Positions 46,119-54,525 of a stretch of 64,000 bases of DNA are shown here, one piece after another (within the stretch, counting starts at the first letter, position 1; each line of letters opens with the position of its first letter). Below the pieces are notes generated by a model. That model was not told the DNA's origin and did not search any database. It saw only the letters and a list, made by a program, of their open reading frames with translations. Origin of the DNA: Marinobacter sp. SS5-14b (lineage in GTDB: Bacteria; Pseudomonadota; Gammaproteobacteria; Pseudomonadales; Oleiphilaceae); the NCBI RefSeq assembly GCF_030541005.1, contig NZ_JASSVM010000004.1, positions 372,001-436,000 on the forward strand, in the 5' to 3' direction. The position numbers and the translations under genes were made by a program.

Positions 46119-47076
46119 TTAGAACTTCACGCGCATACCGGCCAGAAAGCCCATGTCGGCGTCTTCGGTACCCTGCTCTTCATCGCTTTGTGCGATTTCA
46201 GCGAATACGCTAACGTTTTTAGCGGCCGGGAACTTGTAGGTTACGTTGGCGTACCACTCGGTGATGTCATCCGCGTTATCTTCTTCTTTGTTACCCATGC
46301 CGACAGCCACATCTGTCGTGCTGGCAACTGCGAAAACGGCGGCTACGTTGTACTGTGTCGTTTCAACACTGTCTTCGTCAGTTGAGCTGTAGTCGGCTGC
46401 GAGATTCATGAAACCAAAGTCATAAGACGCACTCAGGCCCCAGGTATCAAGGGATTCCGCAGTACCATAGGCTCTGGCCTGCTGATAGGCGGCTGCCAGC
46501 TCCAGACCAGCCACTTCAGTCGCAACAAACAGGTCGTAATACTCACCATCAATACCTGATGAAGCACCGTCGGTGGTCTTCATTTCGTGAGAAGCGGCGA
46601 TGTAAACATTGTCCAGCTCGATGTCGATGCGGATGGTGTCATCGCCATCGGTGCCGGTGTCGTCAAAGCGGTCTTCATCGATGGTCTCAACTTCGATCGC
46701 TTCCTCGATGCCGAACTCGTCGGAGGCGAAGTTCTGCTTACCGAAGGAGAAAGAGGCAACACCGTACTTCAAACCTACAAAGGCCTCTTCCAGATTGCTG
46801 CCGTTTTCATCCTTTTCAGCCGCATCTTTGAAGCCGAAGTCCAGACGACCGAAGGCGGTCATGTCATTGCCAATGATCGTAAGCAACGTAGTTTTTCAGT
46901 TCCAGATCGTCATATTCAACGTCGGCCCGCTCATCAAAGCCCGTTGCCTGACGAAACTGAACCTGGAAATCACCATTCAGCTTATAGGTGAAACCGTCTT
47001 TCTCATACACAGTCGCTGCATTCACAGAACCCGCAGCCATAGAAGACACATCAACAGCCAGAAGAAGCTTCTTCAT
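46119..47076 (-). pseudogene. Outer-membrane porin, broken by a frameshift
   Basis: The N-terminal frame (47076 to 46864) has a signal peptide (MKKLLLAVDVSSMAAGSVNA), then FTYKLNGDFQVQFRQ and stops after VAYDHWQ. The remainder (from about 46872 to 46119) reads in another frame as ...IGNDMTAFGRLDFGFKDAAE to a terminal ...GMRVKF, the usual porin C-terminal Phe. Dropping one base from GATCATTGG would give VAYD-I/L-GNDM, a continuous 318-residue porin. An Asp in the signal's hydrophobic core (LAVDVSS) is also unusual. Either the gene is decaying or the base is a sequencing error. Confidence 0.85.
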
Positions 47077-47108
47077 TTTTCAACTCCACTTTCAGTTTGG
47101 TTTGATGA

Positions 47109-47776
47109 TTATTGGTTGCTGGAATCAACCCAGCTGTTCCACTCTTTTCGAGTCTTTTCGTCAGCTTTCAGATACCAGTAGCGCAGCATCCTGCTGACCA
47201 TTTCCTGATCCGGATCGGTTTGCGAATCCAGCAGCAACCCTTCCTGGTTGGTTAACGGAGCCAGGCCTGCAGAGGCTGCCGGAGCAGTCATTGCGGCTTC
47301 AGCACCGGAACGGTTATAGGCCGCCAGCTCACGGGCATAGTCCCGTACCAGCTGAAAACCTTCTTTCTCAAGCACATCGGTGGTGAACGCCACGGCGCGG
47401 TTCTGACCGTCTGTCAGCTGCCCTGCTGATTGAAACGATCCATCTCGATCCGGGAATCCATGGCCGGCGCGCTCAGGGTCAGTTCGGTATCAGCAGCGTC
47501 AAACCGCACAACAAAGGCATCACTGGTTTCCAGCACCTCTTCCCGGCCAATTTCGGTGGAGCATTCCACCACCAGCTGACGGGTGCCGTTTGCCAGTATC
47601 AGAGCCTGCCCGGACGACGCGGTCTGCTCAGTGCCCTGTACAGCCTTCACACCTACGCAAGGCCCAAGAGTCAGCTGCACCTCGGCCAGAACTGGCAACG
47701 GCATCAGGGCAATCATCAAACCGGCAATGTGTGTAAATCTCGTCACGCGCTGAATCCAATGAGTGGTTACTGGCAA
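47109..47776 (-). pseudogene. YccT-like (DUF2057) protein, broken by a frameshift
   Basis: Two frames form one YccT-like protein. The N-terminal part (47776 to 47414) has a signal peptide (LMIALMPLPVLA) and stops after RFNQQGS. The C-terminal part (to 47109) resumes about there as QLTDGQNRAVAFTT..., ending MLRYWYLKADEKTRKEWNSWV, which matches the YccT end (LKYWFKLADPQTRNTFLQW). One missing G in a GGG run near 47423 would restore QQG-QLTDGQ. It lies directly upstream of the broken porin gene on the same strand. Confidence 0.78.
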
Positions 47777-47846
47777 ATTCTGCGAGCAGGCTAACCACTG
47801 AATGTTAAGAACAGGTTTCAGTTAATCCCTTCCACGCCAAGGCGTT

Positions 47847-47869
47847 AAAAAAGCCGGGGCATGCCCGGC
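47847..47869 (-). terminator. Orphan terminator-like hairpin (minus strand)
   Basis: Minus strand GCCGGG, 5-base loop, CCCGGC, then TTTTTT. It is downstream of another terminator (47999-48024) and of no annotated gene. Confidence 0.6.
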
Positions 47870-47998
47870 ACAGGTGTTAACTCAACTGAGACGACACTAT
47901 GGAGGGGGCTTATGACGGGACTATTACAGATAGTTATAAAAGCGCTTTTTTGAGACTCAAGTGTATTTCGAACTCACGAGACTCTGGCCATAACGAAC

Positions 47999-48024
47999 AA
48001 AACCGCACCCGAAGGCGCGGTTTT
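47999..48024 (-). terminator. Intrinsic terminator after the choice-of-anchor I gene
   Basis: AAAACCGC (47999-48006) and GCGGTTTT (48017-48024) around a 10-base loop; T-run in both directions. It ends about 20 bases after the stop at 48044. Confidence 0.82.
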
Positions 48025-48043
48025 ATTCAATACAGCAGGCCGG

Positions 48044-49720
48044 TTATTTCACCGAAGCACCCACCACATCAATGCCGTAAAGTGTCGTGGTACCGCTCAC
48101 CTCGTTACCCACGGCCAGAATCGGCTGGCCGTTAGGGCTGTCTTCTGCGGCGATAAAGGCCAGGCCTTCGGGGCCCAGATCGCCGGCCTTGCCGGCTTCC
48201 ACCGCCGTCTTGTCAGCTGAGAAATCCCGGTTATTCAGATACTGCACAAACTGCGGGTTCTGGGGGTTGGTCACGTTGTACACCATGATGCCACCCACAC
48301 GCTCAAGGCCGATGAACGCATAGTTCTGACCATGAATTTCACCCACAGTAACCGCTTCCGGTTCCGGCCCTTTGTCATCCGAACGATCGTCGGCGCCATT
48401 TTCATCATTGCTGGCGTTGAAACCCTGCGGGATCAGGTTGCCGGTAATGCGCTCAAAGTCGTTGCCGGAATCAAATACCCGCTGCCCCTGCTCGTTCCAG
48501 ATTGAGAAGGAGCGGGCACCGTAGCTGTAAAGCTCGCTGTATACGCAGTCTTTCTCAACGTCGGTAGCACTGCTGGTCAGATCACATCCATTGCTCACTC
48601 CGAGAGTAGAGGTGACTTTCAGGCGGCCAAGGTTGGCTTCGTCCTGCAGTTCCTTGCGCTGTGTGTCATTACCAAATGCATCGCTCAGCTGCAGGTCTTT
48701 CACTCGATATTCTTCGCTGAAGCCATCGTAATCCCGAGAGTCCCCTTCGTTAGCCGTGATGTAATAGGTTTTGCCGTTATAGCCGTAACTGGCAATCGAA
48801 TCCGGGAGGTACATACCTTTCACCGGCCAGTTGCGAAGATTGATGAAGCCGTCCTTGTTGCTGGCGTCAAGCTCGTTGCCCAGCATACGATGGTCTTTGA
48901 AACCCAGCGGCAGCACATCAAGGATCCTGGCACTTTCGATATCCAGCACGGCTACCGCGTTATTTTCCTGCAGTGCCACCCAGGCATGAGTGCCATCTTC
49001 TGACAAGGCTATGTATTCCGGCTCAAAATCCTGGGCCGCTGAAGCTCCCGGGCCAAATATCCGCACACCGGCTTCCCGCAAAGCCTGTTCACGGCCATTA
49101 AATGCCCGAAAATCCGCAGTTCTGACCGTGGCATTTTCAACCCCGGCAGACACATCGATAACGCTGACCGAGCCTTCAGGGTCCGAGCTGTAGTCCCCTT
49201 TGGGTTCACCTTCGTTCGCCACCAACACTTTACGGCCGTCCTGGGTAAACGTGAGCATATCCGGCAGAGCGCCAACCGCTACCTCACCGACTTTGCTCAG
49301 ATCCGAGGTGTGGTAGAACACCACTTTCCCGCTGTCCTGCTTGACGTCTGCTTCTATGGCCACGGCAACAAGCTCGCCATGAACAGCCACACTGTTGGCC
49401 GAGGCACCTTCCCGGGTTGCGTCAATCGTACTCACCAACACAGGCTTAGCCGGATTGCGGATATCCAGAACATCAATCGTGGCTGCATTGGCATTGATGA
49501 CGAATAGACGCTGATGGGTAACATCATGCGCCAGGATTTCAGCCGCGCTTTCATCAAAAACATTCCCGGTGGGCGTGTGGCTTCCAAGCACGCTCAGTTC
49601 AATAAGGCCCTTCATCATCGGGCTTTGCTCTGCGGGTACGTGGTCACGGGTCGCGCAGGCACCAAGCCCGAGGGATGAGGCCAGGATGGCAGAAACAAGG
49701 AGGGGGTGATGAGGCGTCAT
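48044..49720 (-). CDS. Choice-of-anchor I family lipoprotein (beta-propeller)
   Basis: 558 residues. Signal ends SLGLGAC (lipobox). The body is a WD/YVTN-like beta-propeller with repeated segments such as LFVINANAATIDVLDI, VLVANEGEPKGDYSSDPEGSVSVIDV, AWVALQENNAVAVLDIESA, YYITANEGDSRDYDGF and GGIMVYNVTNP. The family is secreted or surface-bound and often sits in phosphate-starvation regulons. A Pho-box-like site lies 48 bases upstream. Activity is not established. Confidence 0.85.
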   Translation of the reverse strand: MTPHHPLLVSAILASSLGLGACATRDHVPAEQSPMMKGLIELSVLGSHTPTGNVFDESAAEILAHDVTHQRLFVINANAATIDVLDIRNPAKPVLVSTIDATREGASANSVAVHGELVAVAIEADVKQDSGKVVFYHTSDLSKVGEVAVGALPDMLTFTQDGRKVLVANEGEPKGDYSSDPEGSVSVIDVSAGVENATVRTADFRAFNGREQALREAGVRIFGPGASAAQDFEPEYIALSEDGTHAWVALQENNAVAVLDIESARILDVLPLGFKDHRMLGNELDASNKDGFINLRNWPVKGMYLPDSIASYGYNGKTYYITANEGDSRDYDGFSEEYRVKDLQLSDAFGNDTQRKELQDEANLGRLKVTSTLGVSNGCDLTSSATDVEKDCVYSELYSYGARSFSIWNEQGQRVFDSGNDFERITGNLIPQGFNASNDENGADDRSDDKGPEPEAVTVGEIHGQNYAFIGLERVGGIMVYNVTNPQNPQFVQYLNNRDFSADKTAVEAGKAGDLGPEGLAFIAAEDSPNGQPILAVGNEVSGTTTLYGIDVVGASVK

Positions 49721-49767
49721 GTTTACCTCTGGGTTGTGTCGACTTAATGGATAGGACGACTCAACCT

Positions 49768-49785
49768 ATGGCAAACAGATGACAG
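49768..49785 (-). promoter_or_regulatory. Pho-box-like site upstream of the choice-of-anchor I gene
   Basis: Minus strand CTGTCAT-CTGT-TTGCCAT: the first 7-mer is a perfect PhoB half-site, the second matches 5 of 7, with the standard 4-base gap. It ends 48 bases from the start codon. Confidence 0.5.
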
Positions 49786-49827
49786 AATGGCTTCAGAAAA
49801 AAGACAACTTGAAGATGCTCTTGCTAC

Positions 49828-49856
49828 AAAAACGGCGGCTCTAAAAGCCGCCGTTT
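49828..49856 (-). terminator. Intrinsic terminator after dps
   Basis: AAACGGCGGCT and AGCCGCCGTTT arms with a 5-base loop; T-run on the minus strand. Confidence 0.88.
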
Positions 49857-49877
49857 CGAAGTGTGCACCGCCCGGGA

Positions 49878-50351
49878 TTATTCCCCCAGATAACTACGGT
49901 ACATCCACACCGTCTTTTCCTGCTGAGAGATGTAATCGCTCATCAGGGCTGAGGTACCCTCGTCGTCCGCATCACCCGCCAGGTGAAGCAGCTCACGCTG
50001 TTTGGCGATCAGTTTTCCGAAGCTCTCAACGATATTTTTAACCGCCTCCTTGCCATCAGATACATCCTTTCGCTCCGGAACATCCGACTTTTCAATGTAC
50101 GTGCTGTAAGCGTGGGCAGGGCGATGGCCCAGAGTCAGAACCCGCTCGGCAACCTCGTCAATTTTCAGCAGCAGATCGTCGTACAGCTCTTCAAACTTGG
50201 CGTGCAGCTCAAAGAAGTTCTCACCCTTGATGTTCCAGTGATAACCGCGAACGTTCATGTAGAAGATCTGGTAGTTGGCCAGCAATCCGTTCAGGGAATC
50301 TGCAAGCTTCTGCGTTTTGCCTGTATCAAGACCGATAAAATTAGTGCCCAT
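49878..50351 (-). CDS. dps: Dps-family ferritin-like DNA-protection protein
   Basis: 157 residues. The Dps ferroxidase ligands are visible in YMNVRGYHWNIKGENFFELHAKFEELYDDLLLKIDEVAERVLTLG (His and Glu/Asp set), and the length fits a dodecameric mini-ferritin. It stores iron and protects DNA from peroxide. The start has AGGAGG. An OxyR-like site lies 106 bases upstream. Confidence 0.95.
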   Translation of the reverse strand: MGTNFIGLDTGKTQKLADSLNGLLANYQIFYMNVRGYHWNIKGENFFELHAKFEELYDDLLLKIDEVAERVLTLGHRPAHAYSTYIEKSDVPERKDVSDGKEAVKNIVESFGKLIAKQRELLHLAGDADDEGTSALMSDYISQQEKTVWMYRSYLGE

Positions 50352-50456
50352 AGTGAACCTCCTGATTCTTTGCGGGTTTAAAACTTACTTCTACTCTAAG
50401 CCAGTCTGCTGCCTGGATGAAGTTTAGTTCTTTAATACCAACGATAGCCACCACCC

Positions 50457-50491
50457 ATAGATTCCACCAATACTACATAGCTGGCAACTAT
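50457..50491. promoter_or_regulatory. OxyR-like binding site between dps and the DUF2061 gene
   Basis: ATAGCTGGCAACTAT (50477-50491) is a full match to the OxyR half-unit ATAGNTNNNANCTAT. The neighbour ATAGATTCCACCAAT (50457-50471) matches all fixed positions but one. Spacing is 5 bases, where 7 is standard. Confidence 0.55.
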
Positions 50492-50575
50492 CATTCGTCA
50501 TCAAACAATCTATTTGGAAATAATTATCGTTTGATCTTAAATGAGATCATCAACCCTGGATAAGCGGAGTCGGTC

Positions 50576-50851
50576 ATGAGTGCACTGAAACAGTACATTC
50601 ACAATCACGGTGCCAAAGGCGACCAGTCGCTCCTGAAGACGATCACCTTTGCGATCACTCACTTCACAGTGGCATTTACTGTGGCCTTCTGGCTGACCGG
50701 CGACATCCTGATCGGCAGCTTGATTGCCATGGTAGAGCCGGCGATTAATACCGTGGCTTACTTCTTCCATGAGAAGATATGGGCCCGGCACCAGCAAAAT
50801 GCAAGCGCCGCGGCCACAAGCTTACGCCAGGAGCCTGCACAGAGCTGCTGA
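50576..50851 (+). CDS. DUF2061 membrane protein
   Basis: 91 residues with two predicted helices (LLKTITFAITHFTVAFTVAFWLTG and IGSLIAMVEPAINTVAYFFHEKIWAR). The sequence KTITFAITHF...EPAINTVAYFFHEKIW is the DUF2061 signature. Function unknown. Divergent from dps. Confidence 0.87.
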   Translation: MSALKQYIHNHGAKGDQSLLKTITFAITHFTVAFTVAFWLTGDILIGSLIAMVEPAINTVAYFFHEKIWARHQQNASAAATSLRQEPAQSC

Positions 50852-50885
50852 CTCAGGTCAATACCGTCAGCGACTGCGCCCGGCC

Positions 50886-52325
50886 TCACCCCCCCGGGCC
50901 GCAATCCATGCAGCCATCCACCGGCTCTGGCCCAGCCTGCAACTTGCGATTCAAGTCTTTCAGCGCGGTCCTGAGTCCTTCTTCAATGACCGGGTGGTAA
51001 AATGGCATTTCCAGCATTTCACTGACCGTCATCCGTTTTTGGGCGCACCAAGCCAGAAGATGGGCAATGTGCTCGGCCGCCGGGCCGAACATTTCTGCGC
51101 CCATGAACAAATCACTGCCATGCTCACCGTACACCCTCAGCAAACCCTGGTTTTTACCGATTACCCGGCTGCGACCCTGGTTTTCAAAACTCACCTCACC
51201 TACCGCAAAGCCGCCCCGGCACTTCTCATCTACCTGATCAATGGTCAGTCCGACAGAGGCAATCTGGGGATCGGAAAACACCACCGCCAACGGCGCTTTA
51301 CGCAAACCGGCACGCACGTCCGGCCAGGCTCCTGCGTTGTCGCCGGCAATCCGGCCTTCATCTGCAGCCTCGTGCAGTAACGGGCGGTGGTTGTTCACGT
51401 CGCCGGCAATAAAGATGTGACTGTCGCCGCAGCGCAGGGTGTAGGGGTCAAACTCCGGCAGGCCGCGGTCGTCCAGTTCTATGCCGGCGTTCTGAATATC
51501 AAGGTTGTCCACGTTGGGCCGGCGCCCGGTCGCGGCGAGCAGATAGTCAAAGGTTTCCTGATGCTCCTTGCCCTCTTCCACCCAGGTAACCCTGACCCCG
51601 TTTTCCAACGGCTCCACCTTTTTGGTGTCGGCTTTTGGGCTGAGGGCAAATTCTTCACTGAAGGTTTTCAGGGCATAGTCACGTATTTTCTCATCCCGAA
51701 GGCCACCAATACCGCCACTCACGCCAAACAGGCGCACCCGAACACCCAGCCGACTCAGGGCCTGGCCCAACTCCAGCCCGATCACGCCGGGGCCGAAAAC
51801 AGCTACCGATTCGGGCAGATCCTGCCAGTCAAAAATATCGTCATTCACTACCAGGCGATCACGAACGTCTTTAAAAAGGCCGGGGATGTTGGGCCTGGAG
51901 CCGGTAGCAATCACAATGCGGTCAGCATGCACTTCGGTGTGGTCACCAACAATCAGACGGTGTGCACCCACAAAGCGGGCATGCCCCATTAACCGGTGCT
52001 CTTCCGGCAGGGACTCCATGGACGACACCACCGGCTGAACAAACCGGTCCCGCTCACTACGCACCCGCTCCATCACCAGTCGCCCGTCGATTCGAACGTC
52101 TGCCGGCAACACACCAAATTCACTGGCGTGCTTCACCGCATGTGCGTGTTCTGCAGCCGCAATCAGAAGTTTGCTTGGCATGCAGCCCACCCGCGCGCAG
52201 GTGGTGCCGTATTGTTCGCCTTCAACCAGTAGCACCCGGTCGGTCTTTTTTCGTGCCCGCTGGTAAGCCACCATGCCTGCCGTGCCGGCGCCAACAATGG
52301 CCACATCCACTTCACGCTTGTTCAT
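50886..52325 (-). CDS. Dihydrolipoamide-dehydrogenase-like flavoprotein
   Basis: 479 residues. FAD motif VAIVGAGTAGMVAYQRAR, redox disulfide Cys43-x4-Cys48 (GTTCARVGCMPSKLL), NAD motif VFGPGVIGLELGQAL, and the His-Glu pair HPVIEEGLRTAL. This is the pyridine nucleotide-disulfide oxidoreductase class. It is not next to any 2-oxo-acid dehydrogenase gene, so it is a free-standing paralogue whose substrate is unclear. The C terminus has an extra CMDC pair. Confidence 0.9.
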   Translation of the reverse strand: MNKREVDVAIVGAGTAGMVAYQRARKKTDRVLLVEGEQYGTTCARVGCMPSKLLIAAAEHAHAVKHASEFGVLPADVRIDGRLVMERVRSERDRFVQPVVSSMESLPEEHRLMGHARFVGAHRLIVGDHTEVHADRIVIATGSRPNIPGLFKDVRDRLVVNDDIFDWQDLPESVAVFGPGVIGLELGQALSRLGVRVRLFGVSGGIGGLRDEKIRDYALKTFSEEFALSPKADTKKVEPLENGVRVTWVEEGKEHQETFDYLLAATGRRPNVDNLDIQNAGIELDDRGLPEFDPYTLRCGDSHIFIAGDVNNHRPLLHEAADEGRIAGDNAGAWPDVRAGLRKAPLAVVFSDPQIASVGLTIDQVDEKCRGGFAVGEVSFENQGRSRVIGKNQGLLRVYGEHGSDLFMGAEMFGPAAEHIAHLLAWCAQKRMTVSEMLEMPFYHPVIEEGLRTALKDLNRKLQAGPEPVDGCMDCGPGG

Positions 52326-52490
52326 CAGGCCTCCTTGAGAGCCAAAATTGCCCGGTTTTTCGATGACTTAAGTTACGAGTATAGAAAGCTTACGGACTCC
52401 TGACAGGTGAAACCGGGAAAAAATCCACCTATGCTTGCAGTCTGGCTGGCCGATCGCTCTGGCCAGGATTCATCAAAACGGAGACAACAG

Positions 52491-53162
52491 GTGCAAAACT
52501 ACTGGCTGGAATTTTTCACAGTGGCACTGGTTCACCTGCTGGCAGTGGCCAGCCCGGGGCCGGATTTTGCGGTCATGCTGCGCCAGGCGCTGACCCAATC
52601 GCGACGCAATGCACTCTTTACCGCAACGGGGATCGGCCTGGGCATTTTGCTGCACGTAGGTTATTCGTTGCTGGGGATCGGGCTGATTATCCAGCAATCG
52701 GTGATGCTGTTTACCGTGCTGAAGGTGATTGGTGCCGTATATCTGTTGTGGGTTGCCTGGCACTGCCTGCGCTCAAAACCGGGCGGTATGCATGTACAGA
52801 CCAGTGGTGGCAAAGTTCAGACCGGGCCAGCCGCGTTCCGCCTCGGTTTTTTAACCAACGCGCTTAACCCCAAGGCCACACTGTTCTTTGTTTCTTTGTT
52901 TTCGGTGGTGATCAACCCCGGCACACCGGTGCTGCTGCAGGCCGGCTATGGCCTGTATATGGCACTGGCAACCGGGCTCTGGTTTGCCATGGTGGCCATC
53001 TTCTTCACCCACCCCCGTGTCCGCCGGGGATTTAACCGGTTCGGACACTGGCTGGACAGGTTGATGGGCGGCATTCTGCTGTTGCTGGCCGGGCAGCTGT
53101 TGTTGTCTACAGTGAGCGGATCAGAGCCTCTGTCTGCTCCCAGCTCAGGCACGGATCGGTGA
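52491..53162 (+). CDS. LysE/RhtB-family exporter
   Basis: 223 residues from a GTG with GGAG 7 bases upstream. The LLAVASPGPDFAVMLRQAL and FLTNALNPKATLFFVSLF motifs and about six helices place it in the LysE/RhtB amino-acid exporter family. Its last 56 bases overlap the 3' end of the convergent DAHP synthase gene; substrate unknown, though aromatic or homoserine-type compounds are typical for the family. Confidence 0.87.
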   Translation: MQNYWLEFFTVALVHLLAVASPGPDFAVMLRQALTQSRRNALFTATGIGLGILLHVGYSLLGIGLIIQQSVMLFTVLKVIGAVYLLWVAWHCLRSKPGGMHVQTSGGKVQTGPAAFRLGFLTNALNPKATLFFVSLFSVVINPGTPVLLQAGYGLYMALATGLWFAMVAIFFTHPRVRRGFNRFGHWLDRLMGGILLLLAGQLLLSTVSGSEPLSAPSSGTDR

Positions 53163-54159
53163 TGGAGCAGCCGTAGGTCAGGTTGTCGCCGTCATCCTGG
53201 CGGCCAAATTCGAGAAAGCTCTCCAGCATCAGGCCCTTGATGTGGGCATTGCCGTTGCGCTTCTGGGCCATCACGTTGCGGGCAATGTCGATCTGGCGTT
53301 CTGCCTGCTTGCAGGCGTTGTCGTGACTGCAGTCCACCATCACGGCGGTGGACACCCCGGCTTGCTCCAGTTCTGCCACGGCCTTGGCAATACTCAGTTC
53401 GTCGTAATTGGTAACACCCCGGCCGCCGCGCAACACCAGATGGGTGTCCGGGTTACCGGCCGTGTTGATCATCACCGGCGCACCCGCATGGGAAATGCCC
53501 ATATGATGATGGGGGTGAGACGCAGATTTCATGGCATGGGTCGCCACGGTTACGCCGCCATCTGTGCCGTTCTTGAAGCCGGTAGGCATGGCCAGGCCGC
53601 TGACCATTTCCCGGTGAATCTGGGATTCGGTCGTTCGGGCACCAATGGCGGTCCAGCTCACCAGATCGCCCAGGTAGTCCATCATGAACGGGCTCAGGGC
53701 TTCGGTGGCCAGTGGCAGGCCCAGCTCTGACAGCGCCAGCAACAGTTTGCGTGAACGCTCAAGACCCTGCTTCAGATCACCCTCGCCGGTGCGGGCCGGA
53801 TCGTACAACAAGCCTTTCCAGCCGACTGTAGTGCGGGGCTTTTCCAGGTAAGCCCGCATCACGATGATAAAACGATCACTCACCGCATCTGCCAGGGCTT
53901 TCAGCCTGGTGCCGTAATCCAGAGCGGCCTGTTCATCATGAATCGAGCAGGGCCCCATCACGATCAATGTACGGTCGTCCTGGCCATGGAGCACGCCGCG
54001 GATCTGGTCCCGGTAGCCGGCAATGGCCCGGGTCAGTTGTTCGCCAGCAGGAAACTGCTGGCGTAGCTCGCCAGCAGTGGGCAACTTCGCTTCCTGGCGA
54101 GGCTGGCAAGTGGTCGACGATACCGTATCCAGCGTTTCAGACTTCAGTGGCATGTTCAT
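53107..54159 (-). CDS. 3-deoxy-7-phosphoheptulonate (DAHP) synthase, class I
   Basis: 350 residues of the AroF/AroG/AroH type. It condenses PEP and erythrose-4-phosphate, the first step of aromatic amino-acid synthesis. Active-site blocks include LIVMGPCSIHDEQAALDY, MRAYLEKPRTTVGWKGLL, GARTTESQIHREMVSGL, NTAGNPDTHLVLRGG and VDCSHDNACK. Which aromatic amino acid inhibits it cannot be told here. The upstream leader carries an aromatic leader peptide and a terminator, so attenuation control is likely. Confidence 0.95.
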   Translation of the reverse strand: MNMPLKSETLDTVSSTTCQPRQEAKLPTAGELRQQFPAGEQLTRAIAGYRDQIRGVLHGQDDRTLIVMGPCSIHDEQAALDYGTRLKALADAVSDRFIIVMRAYLEKPRTTVGWKGLLYDPARTGEGDLKQGLERSRKLLLALSELGLPLATEALSPFMMDYLGDLVSWTAIGARTTESQIHREMVSGLAMPTGFKNGTDGGVTVATHAMKSASHPHHHMGISHAGAPVMINTAGNPDTHLVLRGGRGVTNYDELSIAKAVAELEQAGVSTAVMVDCSHDNACKQAERQIDIARNVMAQKRNGNAHIKGLMLESFLEFGRQDDGDNLTYGCSITDPCLSWEQTEALIRSL

Positions 54160-54189
54160 GTCAGTGTTTCCGTTCCCTGTGTCAGAATC

Positions 54190-54226
54190 AAAAAAGCCCC
54201 GGCTGGGCTACCAGTCGGGGCTTTTT
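54190..54226 (-). terminator. Attenuator terminator in the DAHP synthase leader
   Basis: Minus strand AAAAAGCCCC...GGGGCTTTTTT. It lies 30 bases before the DAHP synthase start, after the leader ORF, in the place expected for an attenuator. A second hairpin (GGCAGCC/GGCTGCC, 54237-54243 and 54258-54264) precedes it. Confidence 0.85.
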
Positions 54227-54293
54227 GGAGTCCGGTGGCAGCCTGGGTTGCTTGCCGGGCTGCCTTCCTCGTTATGTTCGGTCGATGAAGATC

Positions 54294-54431
54294 TTACGGG
54301 CGGCCCGGGCTCTGGCTAAAATAAAAGCCATAACCAAACCACCAAAAATACACAGCAGAACCTGCGGCCTTCAGTTTCTCACCGAAAGCTTTCAGAACAT
54401 TCAATTGACAGGCTGTGTGTAGAGTCTTCAT
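54294..54431 (-). CDS. Aromatic leader peptide of DAHP synthase
   Basis: The frame from ATG 54431 to TAA 54294 encodes 45 residues; an internal GTG at 54353 would give 19 residues and has CAGGT just upstream. Near its centre is VYFWWFGYGFYF: nine aromatic residues (Tyr, Phe, Trp) in eleven positions. A terminator and then a DAHP synthase gene follow. The pattern is that of a ribosome-mediated attenuator in which stalling at Phe/Tyr/Trp codons would allow read-through. A promoter (54439-54468) would put transcription start at about the ATG, so the GTG start seems more natural. Confidence 0.75.
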   Translation of the reverse strand: MKTLHTACQLNVLKAFGEKLKAAGSAVYFWWFGYGFYFSQSPGRP

Positions 54432-54438
54432 GCTTTTT

Positions 54439-54468
54439 ACTATATACCCGCGCTTTTCAGATTGGCAA
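54439..54468 (-). promoter_or_regulatory. Sigma-70-like promoter of the DAHP synthase leader
   Basis: Minus strand TTGCCA (54463-54468), 18-base spacer, TATAGT (54439-54444); both hexamers match consensus at 5 of 6 positions. Confidence 0.55.
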
Positions 54469-54525
54469 CCCGCAATCCGGTTTATTTTTCGGGCGGGTTT
54501 CCGTTATCAGGTTGTGGAGGTTCCC

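Larger units (their letters stand above)
47777..48043. other. Intergenic region with two minus-strand-type hairpins
   Basis: 267 bases with no credible gene (a 78-codon plus-strand frame at 47899 runs into the next gene antisense). It contains a terminator-like hairpin at 47847-47869 (GCCGGG...CCCGGC then six T on the minus strand), and a palindromic AAAAGCGCTTTT about 47938-47949. Because no gene lies between it and the next terminator, the first hairpin may end a small transcript. Confidence 0.4.

Noticed and set aside
47899..48135. 78-codon plus-strand gene after GGAGGGGG
   Set aside because: The frame runs antisense into the end of the choice-of-anchor I gene across its terminator, and has no recognisable domain.
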